A stretch of DNA of 64,000 nt, taken from contig VZRN01000568.1 of the NCBI GenBank assembly GCA_013397935.1, forward strand, positions 82,896-146,895. Reading direction: 5' to 3'. Below the pieces are notes generated by a model. That model was given only the letters and a program-made list of their open reading frames with translations. It was not told the DNA's origin and made no database searches. This stretch comes from Dasyornis broadbenti. Lineage: Eukaryota > Chordata > Aves > Passeriformes > Dasyornithidae. Position numbers and translations under genes: made by a program. Below are positions 55,201 to 60,900 of this stretch, in pieces (position 1 is the stretch's first letter; each line of letters opens with the position of its first letter).

Positions 55201-57928
55201 TACAAATTCTTGGGCATGAACCACTTTTTAGCTCTGACTTTATACTAGAGGCTCTGCAGCATTGTGATAATACAAAGAATCAAACAACTCCCATACAACA
55301 ACTTAAGACATGAAAATTATTAATATTTGAACCTTATTAACTTACAGCTAATGGCATTTGTGATTAAAAGAAGAAATTCTTTGGATTACTTATATCATAT
55401 ATTAGGACAGCATTTTATTTGGATTAGGTAGTGTGATGAAATATCCTGTTGAAGAAAAATGGCTTTTATAAAACTACATATTAAGAACATAAGAGATATG
55501 AAAACATTTCTCACCTGTCCCAGCCATGAAAAAGCAAGTGATTTACAATGTTCTCTTCTTACAAGAAGAGAAGAATTACCTGGCTATCAAATAATCCACT
55601 TTCAACTTTAGCACCTTCTGGAGAATACTGGAGTCTCGAATAAGATAGCGGAGGGCTCGCAATCCTGCTGCTCGCACCTCTTTTGCTTCATTTAGTAAAG
55701 CTAACCTCAGACTACAATGAAGAAAACAAGACAGACAAACAACTATTAGGCAGCAGGTAGACTTCACCATCTGACATACAGCTACTACTCACTTGTTTAA
55801 GACAAAAAGTACAATTTTTAAAAATAAATGTTCTGAACTTATTTTCTGACTTTCAAGTGTTCTTATGTGCAACCTAGAAGGCAAGCCTTCATCCTCGTCA
55901 GCAGATGTAGACAATATATTAATCTGAAAAAAACACAAATCAATTTTTCCCCCAAATAACAGCTTATACATTCAAGGCATGACACATAACCAAAACCTGT
56001 ACGCAACTTGTTATTTGACAAAACAGTTGAGCACAGTATTAGTCCAAGAAAACTAACATGTAGAATACGGTAAGTAAGAAGAAATGAGACATGGAAGAAC
56101 TCTAGAAATGGAGTTAGAAAGCATGAAGTTGCACACTGTCCTTTTGAAGGCCTTCAAGACATTCGTCCCTCTTCCTCAGCAACACTGGGGTTGGGGTGGG
56201 AATCCTCAACCTCCCAATGACATATTCTAGTAGGATTTTCCACCAACATCTAAGAACATAAATACTTCTGTCAGTGAGACTGAATTTCTACTTCTACAAA
56301 GGGGTTTTTTTCCTTTCTTATCCTAGGGTTGTCATGCATGGTAATCAGCTACTCCAAGGCAAAAAATCTTCTGAATCTTTTGGTGCTTAATTGGCCTGGG
56401 TAAGTCACTGTAATAGAAGCCTAGTCCCGAGTCATACCTAGACAAAGTAGAAAGGCTGTCCTGTCATTTGCAAACAAAGATGAACTGATTATTACTTTCA
56501 GCACCAAGCAGGGAATTGCTTCAAGAGCATTTTTGCTGTCATATGAATATGCTTCCTATGCTGCTTTGGATACAGCCCAGGACACCACTGGATTTGTGGA
56601 CTTCAAGACTGGACATGGGACTGCTGACTCATGTCCAGCCTCTCGTACAGTTCACCCCCGGCCTGTGTTGGTACTGGGGTACTCTTGACACCAAGGATCA
56701 TCAAGTCTAGCTCCTGGCACCACACAGGACAATCCCAAGAGTGCCTGAGAACATTGTCCAAATGCTTCTTGAACTCTGCCAGGCCTGGTGCTGTGACCAC
56801 TTCTCTGGGGTGCCTGTTCCAGAGCCAAATCACCCTCTGGGTGAAGAACTTTTTCCTGATATCCAACCTAAACCTCCCCTGACCCAACTTTAGGCCATTC
56901 CCTCAGGTCCTGCCACTCGCCAACAGAGAGGAGAGAGATCAGTGCCTGTCCCTCCTCTTCCCATCATGAGGAAGCTGTAGACCAATGAAAGAACTGGCAC
57001 AGTGAAACCACTGCAAAGGCCAATATAATCACGAGACTTAACATTCAAAAGCAAAAGCTACCAAAAAGAGATGTGTCCTATCTTTAAGTAGTGACAATAT
57101 AATGAAAACATACAGCTAGTCAAAAGGATAAAGACATCCGTTCTATTCAAGAAAATGACTCACAATATTTCCATAACCAATCACATAAGTTTTCCCAACA
57201 CTTTACTCAAAGAGCAATTAGCTTTTCTAAGCTTTTTAAATTTTTTCTCAAGTGAGATCTAAATTGAAAGAACACAGAAATACATTAAATATTAGATCTT
57301 ATTTGCTTATGTCACCAGTGTTGGTCCTCAAGACAAATTTACCAATGTCTGTGTGGAAAAGAAACATGTAGTTACATTTGATAGTTAGAAATGGCCACAA
57401 AACACACAGAAATTCCACTTAAAAGCATATACACAGGGCATTTCAGTAGCAGGGAAAGCAGTGCTACATGGACATATACGTACCAAGATAACATAAAATA
57501 CTGATCTTTAAATCCTGATTCTACATCAATAGTATGATCTATATTTTGTAGATGTACATTTTTATTAGAAGTGCTTTCTACAAGGACTGAAATATTTAGA
57601 GGTACTTTTACATCTGTGAGGAATATAATGAAGAAATCTACACTTATAAATTGGAGGAGGTTTTCTGTGTTTGCCCAAAAGCGAATAATAATGTACTTCT
57701 GATTTTACTCATGAAAATATTTGCAGGCTATATGCTTGCATTACGAAATTTCAAACACATTATAAATACAAAATACCAGTTCAAAAGTACAAATGAAGTT
57801 TATTTAATTGCACCAAAACAAGTGAAGTTCCCTAGGATTGCTCTAGTGCTCTTTACTACTTACCATATTATGATGCTGTCATAGGTAAAACCTAGCTTTT
57901 CTTCAGCATGGCCAGTGTTACACAGAAG
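13154..57928 (-). CDS. RICTOR: RICTOR, mTORC2 scaffold subunit (5' exons outside window)
   Basis: RICTOR is the rapamycin-insensitive companion of mTOR. It scaffolds mTORC2 with mTOR, mSIN1 and mLST8, which phosphorylates AKT, SGK and PKC hydrophobic motifs. Thirty-five coding exons were placed; all have GT-AG borders and matching phases and sum to 4,947 nt (1,648 codons plus stop). The peptide follows human RICTOR from residue about 66 (LLCDIG in human) to the C-terminus, so the full protein would be about 1,713 residues against 1,708 in human. Family regions expected, by human numbering: armadillo/HEAT N-terminal region, RICTOR_M, RasGEF_N_2, RICTOR_V (GNIGSSNWG), the phospho region with the S6K-type site, and the C-terminal domain. 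Introns range from about 108 bp to nearly 4 kb. The first coding exons and promoter lie beyond 64000. Confidence 0.97.
13419..13557 (-). CDS. RICTOR: RICTOR exon 37
   Basis: It encodes IKEKYPQAFDDICLYSEVSY, LLAHCTFRLPSRRFIQELF and QDVQFLQ. Acceptor TTGTTCAG and donor TTGCAG|gtaagt. Confidence 0.97.
14367..14490 (-). CDS. RICTOR: RICTOR exon 36
   Basis: It encodes VKSIPDDTPVCRILLRKEVL, RLVINLSSSVGTKGHETGLL. Acceptor TTTCCAG and donor TCTGAC|gtaagt. Confidence 0.96.
15198..15350 (-). CDS. RICTOR: RICTOR exon 35
   Basis: It encodes DFSDIPYTDWCGQTIHNHLD, KFSGISGCSDAVSHGSASST and KSTELVL. Acceptor TATGTCAG and donor TATTAG|gtaagt. Confidence 0.96.
16445..16678 (-). CDS. RICTOR: RICTOR exon 34, C-terminal domain with zinc-site residues
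   Basis: It encodes LPSGASDVVKSPFQMLRQQ, SLTEIMNTSRSDASQFLE and DTGLQEHTDENCLYCVCIQI. The HTDENCLYC stretch keeps the His and two Cys that, from memory of published mTORC2 structures, help bind a zinc ion in the RICTOR C-terminal domain. The end (NTKVNSSYNRT) is diverged from human. Acceptor TCTACAG and donor GTACAG|gttagt. Confidence 0.95.
17944..18028 (-). CDS. RICTOR: RICTOR exon 33
   Basis: It encodes VKETPYFQKKTTPPFDEHGS and RVFTSDAG. Human has VKDIPYFQTKNIPPHDDRGA, so this exon is among the more variable. Acceptor TATTCCAG and donor GCAGGAG|gtactg, a weaker donor (gtactg). Confidence 0.92.
18848..18910. repeat. 63-bp perfect AT-rich palindrome (30-bp arms, 3-bp loop)
   Basis: The left arm begins ATGTTTATATATATCATTAT and the right arm ends ATAATGATATATATAAACAT; the arms are exact reverse complements around ATA. 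It lies in the RICTOR intron 18029-19351. Confidence 0.97.
19352..19529 (-). CDS. RICTOR: RICTOR exon 32
   Basis: It encodes FMKALSYASLDKEDLLSPIN, QNTLQRSSSVRSMVSNAT and GSSDDYIGLALPVDINEIFQ. Acceptor GTTACAG and donor TTTCAG|gtatgt. Near-identical to human. Confidence 0.97.
20453..20518. repeat. Two adjacent short perfect stem-loops
   Basis: GGACAATAG/CTATTGTCC (20453-20461 with 20466-20474, 4-bp loop) and CAATATAACC/GGTTATATTG (20494-20503 with 20509-20518, 5-bp loop) lie next to each other. A copy of CCCTACAGACA is repeated between them. Both follow a T run and precede a CR1 copy. Confidence 0.85.
20625..20955 (+). mobile_element. CR1 LINE 3' fragment
   Basis: It contains GACCTCAAGTTGTGCCAGAG, TTTAGATTGGATATTAAG, AAGGGTTGTCAAGCATTGGA, GTAGATGTGGTGCTTAAG and TCTTTTCTGACCTAAACAAC, the standard CR1 3' end. 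It lies antisense to RICTOR in the intron 19530-23082. Small open frames on both strands here come from degraded CR1. Confidence 0.9.
23083..24112 (-). CDS. RICTOR: RICTOR exon 31, large phosphoregulatory exon
   Basis: This 1,030-nt exon encodes the mostly disordered Ser/Thr-rich region. It begins MFIMEDDRFGS and ends SLDSRLTPS. It holds LVKNRILNSLTLPNKKHRSS, TTSGISSMSSSPSRETVGV and AFGYATLKRLQQQRMHPSLS, all matching human. RRNRTVTEP keeps the basic-directed S6K-type site; its Thr codon is at 23826-23828 and corresponds to human Thr1135 (about 1137 here), which mediates 14-3-3 binding in mammals. Stretches around KLSSSDSKSG and EELNPVFRVPKIQ are diverged from human, as usual for disordered linkers. 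Acceptor TTTCAG and donor AGTCG|gtaaga. Confidence 0.97.
24651..24672. repeat. 7-bp microsatellite, three copies
   Basis: CTTCTTT is repeated three times in the RICTOR intron 24113-24913. Confidence 0.85.
24914..25143 (-). CDS. RICTOR: RICTOR exon 30, RICTOR_V end and Ser-rich linker
   Basis: It encodes TCVYVLGLIAKTKQGCDIL, NWDAVRHSRRQPWPVVPDDM and the serine-rich LNSESTSSRHNSESESAPSS. Acceptor AAATACAG and donor CATCAA|gtaagt. The frame was fixed by RG-T across the upstream junction and SS-MFI across the downstream one. Confidence 0.95.
25800..25906 (-). CDS. RICTOR: RICTOR exon 29, start of RICTOR_V region
   Basis: It encodes GNIGSSNWGLNLLQEENVIP then DIMALAQHCEVLSVRG. GNIGSSNWG is a hallmark of RICTOR across eukaryotes. 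Acceptor ATTCCAG and donor AGAGG|gtatgt. Confidence 0.96.
26785..26877 (-). CDS. RICTOR: RICTOR exon 28
   Basis: It encodes SIVTDLSYTVRSPMLDKWEG and IKQLKAALWAL in 31 whole codons. Human has NIITELCRNVRTPDLDKWEE here, so the first half is the most diverged part of the middle region. Acceptor CTTCAG and donor CCTTG|gttagt. Confidence 0.94.
27619..27706 (-). CDS. RICTOR: RICTOR exon 27
   Basis: It encodes LQRPHVYLPVHLYGQLVHHK and TGCHLLESQ. Acceptor CTGCCAG and donor TCTCAG|gtgagg. Confidence 0.96.
27855..30560 (-). mobile_element. Degraded 5'-truncated CR1 LINE, about 2.7 kb, pol region plus 3' end
   Basis: Read on the - strand the order is a CR1 pol region, the RT C-terminal region (with GPVLYQQSGC-like and LDSCREGCEA segments) and a 3' end at about 27855 (TAGATGATTGTTGTAGGTCC, CCTTCCAATTG). 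The + strand shows the complement, such as GCCAAGATCCAGGAAAACAA and CAGTCAGCAGGGGCTTCC. It has many stops and frameshifts and is long dead. It fills most of the RICTOR intron 27707-30795. The block 28110-28590 is unusually GC-rich. Confidence 0.82.
28360..28452. repeat. 31-bp tandem repeat, three copies
   Basis: A unit beginning GGGACCATCCCCTCTCTGGG is repeated at 28360, 28391 and 28422 with exact 31-bp spacing. The last copy differs by GGCTGTGCC for GGTTGTGCT. It lies within the GC-rich part of the CR1 copy. Confidence 0.95.
30796..30905 (-). CDS. RICTOR: RICTOR exon 26
   Basis: It encodes EYNLKYVELIEEQLNEALTT, YRKPVDGDNYVRRSNQ. Acceptor CTTACAG and donor CCAAAG|gtaaat. The following intron (27707-30795) is mostly an old CR1 element. 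Confidence 0.96.
31755..31833 (-). CDS. RICTOR: RICTOR exon 25
   Basis: It encodes FLSIPKGFSYLNERGYVTKQ and MEKWQK. Acceptor TTTACAG and donor CAAAAG|gtaatg. Confidence 0.95.
31953..32029 (-). CDS. RICTOR: RICTOR exon 24
   Basis: It encodes ANLHALIQMKPALSHLGDKG and LLLLL. Acceptor ATTTAG and donor CCTAAG|gtaaat. The peptide is identical to human; the next intron is 119 bp. Confidence 0.96.
32479..32643 (-). CDS. RICTOR: RICTOR exon 23
   Basis: It encodes CRLYATKHLRVLLRANVEFF, NWGIELLVTQLHDKNKTIS and EALDILDEACEDK in 55 whole codons. Acceptor TTCGCAG and donor GACAAG|gtgagc. Confidence 0.96.
33830..33956 (-). CDS. RICTOR: RICTOR exon 22, RasGEF_N_2 region
   Basis: It encodes LLNLCSLKNQDHLLKLTVSS, LDYSRDGLARVILSKILTAA and TD. 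Acceptor CCTCCAG and donor ACAGAT|gtaagt. SLDYSRDGLARVILSKILTA is identical to human. Confidence 0.96.
34941..35140 (-). CDS. RICTOR: RICTOR exon 21
   Basis: It encodes DGQGYLEELVKDIVLWLNSS, SGMKPERSLQNNGLLNTL and GTLSCHPHGVKMLEKCNVFQ. Acceptor TTTGTTAG and donor CAGTG|gtgagt. Confidence 0.96.
35707..35842 (-). CDS. RICTOR: RICTOR exon 20
   Basis: It encodes FVRRLLYFYKPSSKLYANLD, LDYAKAKQLTVVGCQFTEFL and LESEE. Acceptor TTCTGTAG and donor GAGGAG|gtaaga. The segment lies in the highly conserved middle of RICTOR. Confidence 0.96.
36775..37255 (+). mobile_element. CR1 LINE 3' fragment
   Basis: It contains CAGTTTTGGGCCCCTTGG, CACTACAGGAAGGACATTGA, CCTGGAGAAAAGGAGGCTCA, CCTCAAGTTGTCCCAAAGGA and TTGGATATTATGAAAAATTT, ending AGATTCTGTGATCCTATG. 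It is about 480 bp of CR1 3' sequence in the RICTOR intron 35843-38610, antisense to the gene. Confidence 0.9.
38611..38657 (-). CDS. RICTOR: RICTOR exon 19, 47-nt small exon
   Basis: It encodes WPNINLRNYKDEQLH (human WPNVNLRNYKDEQLH). Acceptor TTTCTAG and donor GCACAG|gtatgt. At 47 nt it is the shortest coding exon placed, flanked by introns of 2.4 and 2.8 kb. One CR1 copy lies downstream in intron 35843-38610. Confidence 0.95.
41049..41150 (-). CDS. RICTOR: RICTOR exon 18
   Basis: It encodes DTEEALIMNLRDSQVLNHKE and NLDWNWNLIGTILK in 34 whole codons. Acceptor TATTCCAG and donor CTGAAG|gtgagc. Confidence 0.96.
41556..41718 (-). CDS. RICTOR: RICTOR exon 17, start of RICTOR_M region
   Basis: It encodes RASAALNCLKRFHEMKKRGP, KPYSLHLDHIIQKAISTHQK and DQYRVQKDIFILK. 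Human has DQYLRVQK, so one Leu is absent here. Acceptor CTGTTAG and donor TTTAAAG|gtatta. Confidence 0.95.
41719..44648 (-). other. RICTOR: RICTOR introns around exon 16
   Basis: The two introns (41719-43208 and 43310-44648) hold one C-rich tract at about 42124-42141 and no transposon or RNA gene that I can recognise. Confidence 0.75.
43209..43309 (-). CDS. RICTOR: RICTOR exon 16
   Basis: It encodes ANTILPHSHSHHLHCLPTLM and NMAASFDIMKEKRL, including the conserved His-rich HSHSHHLH. Acceptor TTGGTAG and donor GAGACT|gtaaga. Confidence 0.95.
44649..44729 (-). CDS. RICTOR: RICTOR exon 15
   Basis: It encodes GLVEVITSSDDHVSVRATIL and LGELLHM in 27 whole codons, phase 0 at both ends. Acceptor TTGAAG is a slightly weak acceptor (AAG instead of CAG/TAG), but the peptide match to human (GLVEVITNSDDHISVRATILL) is decisive. 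Donor ACATG|gtaaat. Confidence 0.94.
44838..44904 (-). CDS. RICTOR: RICTOR exon 14
   Basis: It encodes RPDLMDNYLALVLSAFITNG and LLE. Acceptor TTCCTTAG and donor CTAGAG|gtaagt. It forms a tight cluster with exons 13 and 15; the intron to exon 15 is only 108 bp. Confidence 0.95.
45045..45135 (-). CDS. RICTOR: RICTOR exon 13
   Basis: It encodes DPGRFQDCWRLSDGFVAAEA and KTVLPHRARS. Acceptor GTTCTAG and donor TCAAG|gtgaga. Confidence 0.95.
45805..45834. repeat. 15-bp tandem duplication
   Basis: CGGCTGATCTTTCAT occurs twice in a row without mismatch. It is in the RICTOR intron 45136-45992 and contains CpG, which is rare in this AT-rich intron. Confidence 0.9.
45993..46080 (-). CDS. RICTOR: RICTOR exon 12
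   Basis: It encodes RGLLEVLYDIFRLPLPV and IAEEFIEALLSV. Acceptor TTTGGTAG and donor GTGTCG|gtaagt. Confidence 0.95.
46755..46837 (-). CDS. RICTOR: RICTOR exon 11
   Basis: It encodes IISLCKPGNSGIQSLIGVL and CIPNMEIR, which is human sequence with one N-to-S change. Acceptor TTTCTAG and donor ATACGG|gtatgt. Confidence 0.95.
48106..48173 (-). CDS. RICTOR: RICTOR exon 10
   Basis: It encodes EDREARFLASKMGIVAAF then RSWAG. Acceptor ATGGCAG and donor GGGCAG|gtaaga. The frame was fixed by requiring K-E-D across the junction with the previous exon. Confidence 0.95.
48655..49135 (-). mobile_element. CR1 LINE 3' fragment
   Basis: The + strand starts with ACAGAATCATGGAATGTTTT, GGGTTAGAAGGCACCTTTAA and AGGTCATCTAGTTCAACCCC, which is the inverted CR1 3' tail. 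It ends near CCTTTCCAGGCTAAAACAAG. It lies in the RICTOR intron 48174-49280, in sense with the gene. Confidence 0.88.
49281..49348 (-). CDS. RICTOR: RICTOR exon 9
   Basis: It encodes RILAPYTDFHYRHNPDTAEG and QLK. Acceptor TTGTTTAG and donor CTCAA|gtaagt. It ends leaving two codon bases. Confidence 0.95.
49583..49752 (-). CDS. RICTOR: RICTOR exon 8
   Basis: It encodes ALQNPEVVALRGGLSTIL, NVIDCQLSRINEALITTVL and NHPKTRQYVRADVELE. Acceptor TTTATCCAG and donor CTAGAG|gtgagt. The match to the human armadillo region is near-identical. Confidence 0.96.
50612..50738 (-). CDS. RICTOR: RICTOR exon 7
   Basis: It encodes MITVNASLFPSSITNSLIAV and DGLQERDRMVRACIAIICEL. Acceptor TTGGCAG and donor ACTAG|gtaaga. 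It begins in phase 0 and ends leaving one base. Confidence 0.95.
50739..54569 (-). other. RICTOR: RICTOR intron 6-7, 3.8 kb
   Basis: The intron holds a T/TTTG-rich run near 53620-53645 and a short TA microsatellite near 53787-53799. No transposon, RNA gene or conserved coding segment was recognised. Confidence 0.75.
54570..54633 (-). CDS. RICTOR: RICTOR exon 6
   Basis: It encodes CIDIQQSNEVERTQALRLV then RK. Acceptor GCTTTAG and donor GAAAG|gtaaaa. The 64-nt exon lies between two long introns (54634-55579 and 50739-54569) in which no repeat family was recognised. Confidence 0.95.
55580..55711 (-). CDS. RICTOR: RICTOR exon 5, armadillo-like region
   Basis: It encodes LRLALLNEAKEVRAAGLRAL and YLIRDSSILQKVLKLKVDYL, almost identical to human. 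The acceptor is TTGTAG and the donor GCCAG|gtaatt. The helical repeat pattern belongs to the RICTOR N-terminal armadillo domain. Confidence 0.95.
55712..57863 (-). other. RICTOR: RICTOR intron 4-5
   Basis: The intron contains a CR1 copy (56690-56985) and, close to exon 5, a well-spliced-looking 131-nt segment at 55793-55923 that does not fit the RICTOR frame (see findings). Confidence 0.8.
56690..56985 (-). mobile_element. CR1 LINE 3' fragment
   Basis: The + strand contains AAGGATCATCAAGTCTAGCT, CCAAATGCTTCTTGAACTC, GGGGTGCCTGTTCCAGAGCC and GATATCCAACCTAAACCTCC, the inverted CR1 3' region without a full terminal repeat. It lies in the RICTOR intron 55712-57863. Confidence 0.88.
57864..57928 (-). 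CDS. RICTOR: RICTOR exon 4 (first one in window)
   Basis: It starts in phase 0 with LLCNTGHAEEKLGF (human LLCDIGHSEEKLGF) and ends TYDSIIIC with the Cys codon split 2+1. Acceptor TTTTCAG and donor ATATG|gtaagt. The exon upstream in the transcript (human ...LGHLNNFTK) was searched for up to 64000 and not found. Exon numbers here assume the 38-exon human layout. Confidence 0.93.
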
Positions 57929-60900
57929 CTGAAAATAAAAGAAAATATCTATTATTTATAGCTCTCCAAAAATGACCTTGGAAAACTGTAGGTTTTGGGA
58001 AATGCTTTCATAAAAAAGCTGAGGAATTTAATTTGTAGCAAAGGAGAGAGTACCAACTTCAGACTTTCCAGAGCATTTCTGCTGTTTTATTCTGCTCCTA
58101 TACACATCAGATACTGAGACACATCTGTGGATTCTCACACCAAAAAAGAGCTTGCACAGTTGTGTTAGCTGTGTACTAATCTGTCCATTTCTCCACACCA
58201 GATTGCTAGCTGGGTAACTGGTAATTTGAGCAGAAAGCAAAAATGACTGAAATCAAAGCATATCTGCAGGGGCTCAGGTAAGAGTTTTGAAACAAAGACT
58301 GACACTGATGGTCCACTGTCATGTTTTGTCACAGGAGCACACAAGTACAAAAATATCAGAAGGCATTGCCAACTGTACTGTAACTGATATTTGGTCTTGG
58401 CCTGCCATCCATTCTATAGAACCTGTACCTTTGAAAAATCAGAACAAAGGTTGAATTTATACATACAAAAAGGCAGCTATAATCTGTCACAAACTGGACA
58501 TTTCAACCATTTCTAGTCATTGTGAACAGAAGAGATTTACAGGCACGGTTTTTAAGTCCAAAATCATGTTCAAAACAAAGCAGCCTAGGTTGCCAATGCC
58601 TTTGCCTCTTGAGGAAAGGAAAACAATCTCTTCTGTAAGAACTGATGCTGTTGTTCTTTGCAAGAACAGCAAAGAAATTCCTAGCAATCTCACTTACTAT
58701 TGCCGGCTAAAATTGTAAAATATTACCATGTTCAAATCCCAAAGCACTTTTCCAAGCCCTTCCAAAAACTCAACTGACTAATACTGATTGCAATAGCTTT
58801 GCACTTTGTACTCCATTTTCAAAACAGGCATGTGTTCAGTTCTAAGTCAGTGCAGTATTAAGTTTCTCCTCGGTGAGGAATTCAAGAAGTATTTGTGCTA
58901 ACTAGTCATTACCTCTGCTCTGAAAATATTGTAATATATCAAACCCTGTGACACATTCTTTATGTGTGTTTACTGCTAACAGTAAGAAATTTATAATAAA
59001 TAAAACGAACAGCTAAATCAAGGCTACTGTACGTTAAAATATGTAGTGTGTTCCATGTTCTACTGTTCACCTCCATCTGAAAAAACAGCATATTGCACAG
59101 AAATACTGTTTTTAAGTAAACCCATTTTATTAGCAAGATCATTAAAATTCAAACAATATGCAGTTATGCTCAATAAGTACAAATTTATCCAAGAATCATG
59201 TTACATCTTACAAAATTCTTTTTCAAGAAAAATACCTAGTGATAATGCTGAAATTCAAAGCTGTTAATGAGAGATTATTAAATTGGCCTGTATCAGCTTC
59301 ATATTTGGGCTCAAATATTTTAAGTTAATTAAAATGTTTTGGCTTTTATACTTTTCTTAACCAGAGAAGATTATAAAACATAAGGAAAGTTTTTACATAA
59401 CCTCTTTTTCACCACCTTTCAAATTTAAGTGATAATAAAAATAGACAATTGATGCATTAACTGGTTATGACAGTATGTCACTTCCTAACATCAATCTATT
59501 TTTATGCCATGTTGTTGGACTGCCTAAGGCCACCACTGCTGCTTTAGCATTTCTATTGACATCTTATGAACTGTAAAAATTGGCTGGCAGAGTGTAAGCA
59601 AAACAGTGCGAGAAGACAGTGAGTAAAAACTGTTCATTGTTCAGTTTCAGACAGTTACATCAATAGTTGTTTAGGCTAATCATTTATACATCTAAACCTC
59701 TCCTCAGCATTCTAGCCCAGACACAAACGAGAAATCCTAACTTAACATATTGTCCTCAACAGTCTTACTTTTCCTACTTAAACCCCCTAGAATTGCAATT
59801 CTGATGAACGAAAATCAATTTTTTAGAAAGCTGCTATTGTGTGCATTAGTGAAGCAAGTCTTCTAGAATCACACTTACCACTGGTTTGTATCTTGAGCAG
59901 TCCTGACATTAAACCATTTGATGTGTTCCAGGAATCCACCTAACTTGCTAAACTGTTAAAAAACATTCAGTTCACTGAATTGTAGTCTGGTCGTAACTCT
60001 CACCAAATACATAAGTATTAGCTCCTTAATACCAACTGTTGTTTTCATTTATATGTGCTCCCACTGCACACACCTTCACGGATGCTGAAAAGAACTTGAC
60101 CTTTTCTTGAAATTCAGACACACTCTTGTAACTTGATGAGTTGAAACTTTCATCAAGTTTAACTGTTGTTTGGATATAAATTTCTGAGCTTAACAGTTAG
60201 TAATTTTGATGGTGTCTGTGCGTACATGTAAAATGCTTCTCCCAGAGGAAAAAAGGTAGCTACTAGTTTATTCTTCCTCTAACAGGCCACCAGTACTTAT
60301 GCACTAGCTTACTTTGTAATTTAGACATTTTCCAGAAAGAAAAGGGCCTAAAAGACAGATAGCAAGATCAGAATTCAAAAATGTTTCAGTGACTTGAAAG
60401 GAGTGACCAAACTCAGTAAGATTTAACTAAATAATAGGAACAGCATATCATATGCTTCAGGGTACCACTCATTAACAGACACACAAGAAATTAAAGCAGG
60501 ACAGCAGAGAAACAGAAAGTGTCCAGAAATTAACATTCAGAACGTTAAGTTAAAACCAAAACAAATTTTATCTCTGGAAATACTAACAGGACTGCATTAT
60601 GCTTGAGATTAAAAGTCTGATTCCATTTCTCAGGCTGCTCTCAAAACTGCAGGAACAAAATGCGTGTGCTGCATTTTAAGAATAAAGTGGAAAAAGTGTA
60701 GCAGAAAAATGTAAAAGGCAGGTAGAAAACACACCCATGAAGGCTGAGCCATTTGGTTTATGTAATCTAGGGGAAAAAAATCTTGCTGACAAGGCTGGAT
60801 TTATGTAAATTTATTTTTGAAAGGGGAAAAAATAGTCATGGAAGCTGTTATAAAGAAGATACTGTTCAGCTAGTCCCAATTCCTAGGGTATTTGTAAAGT

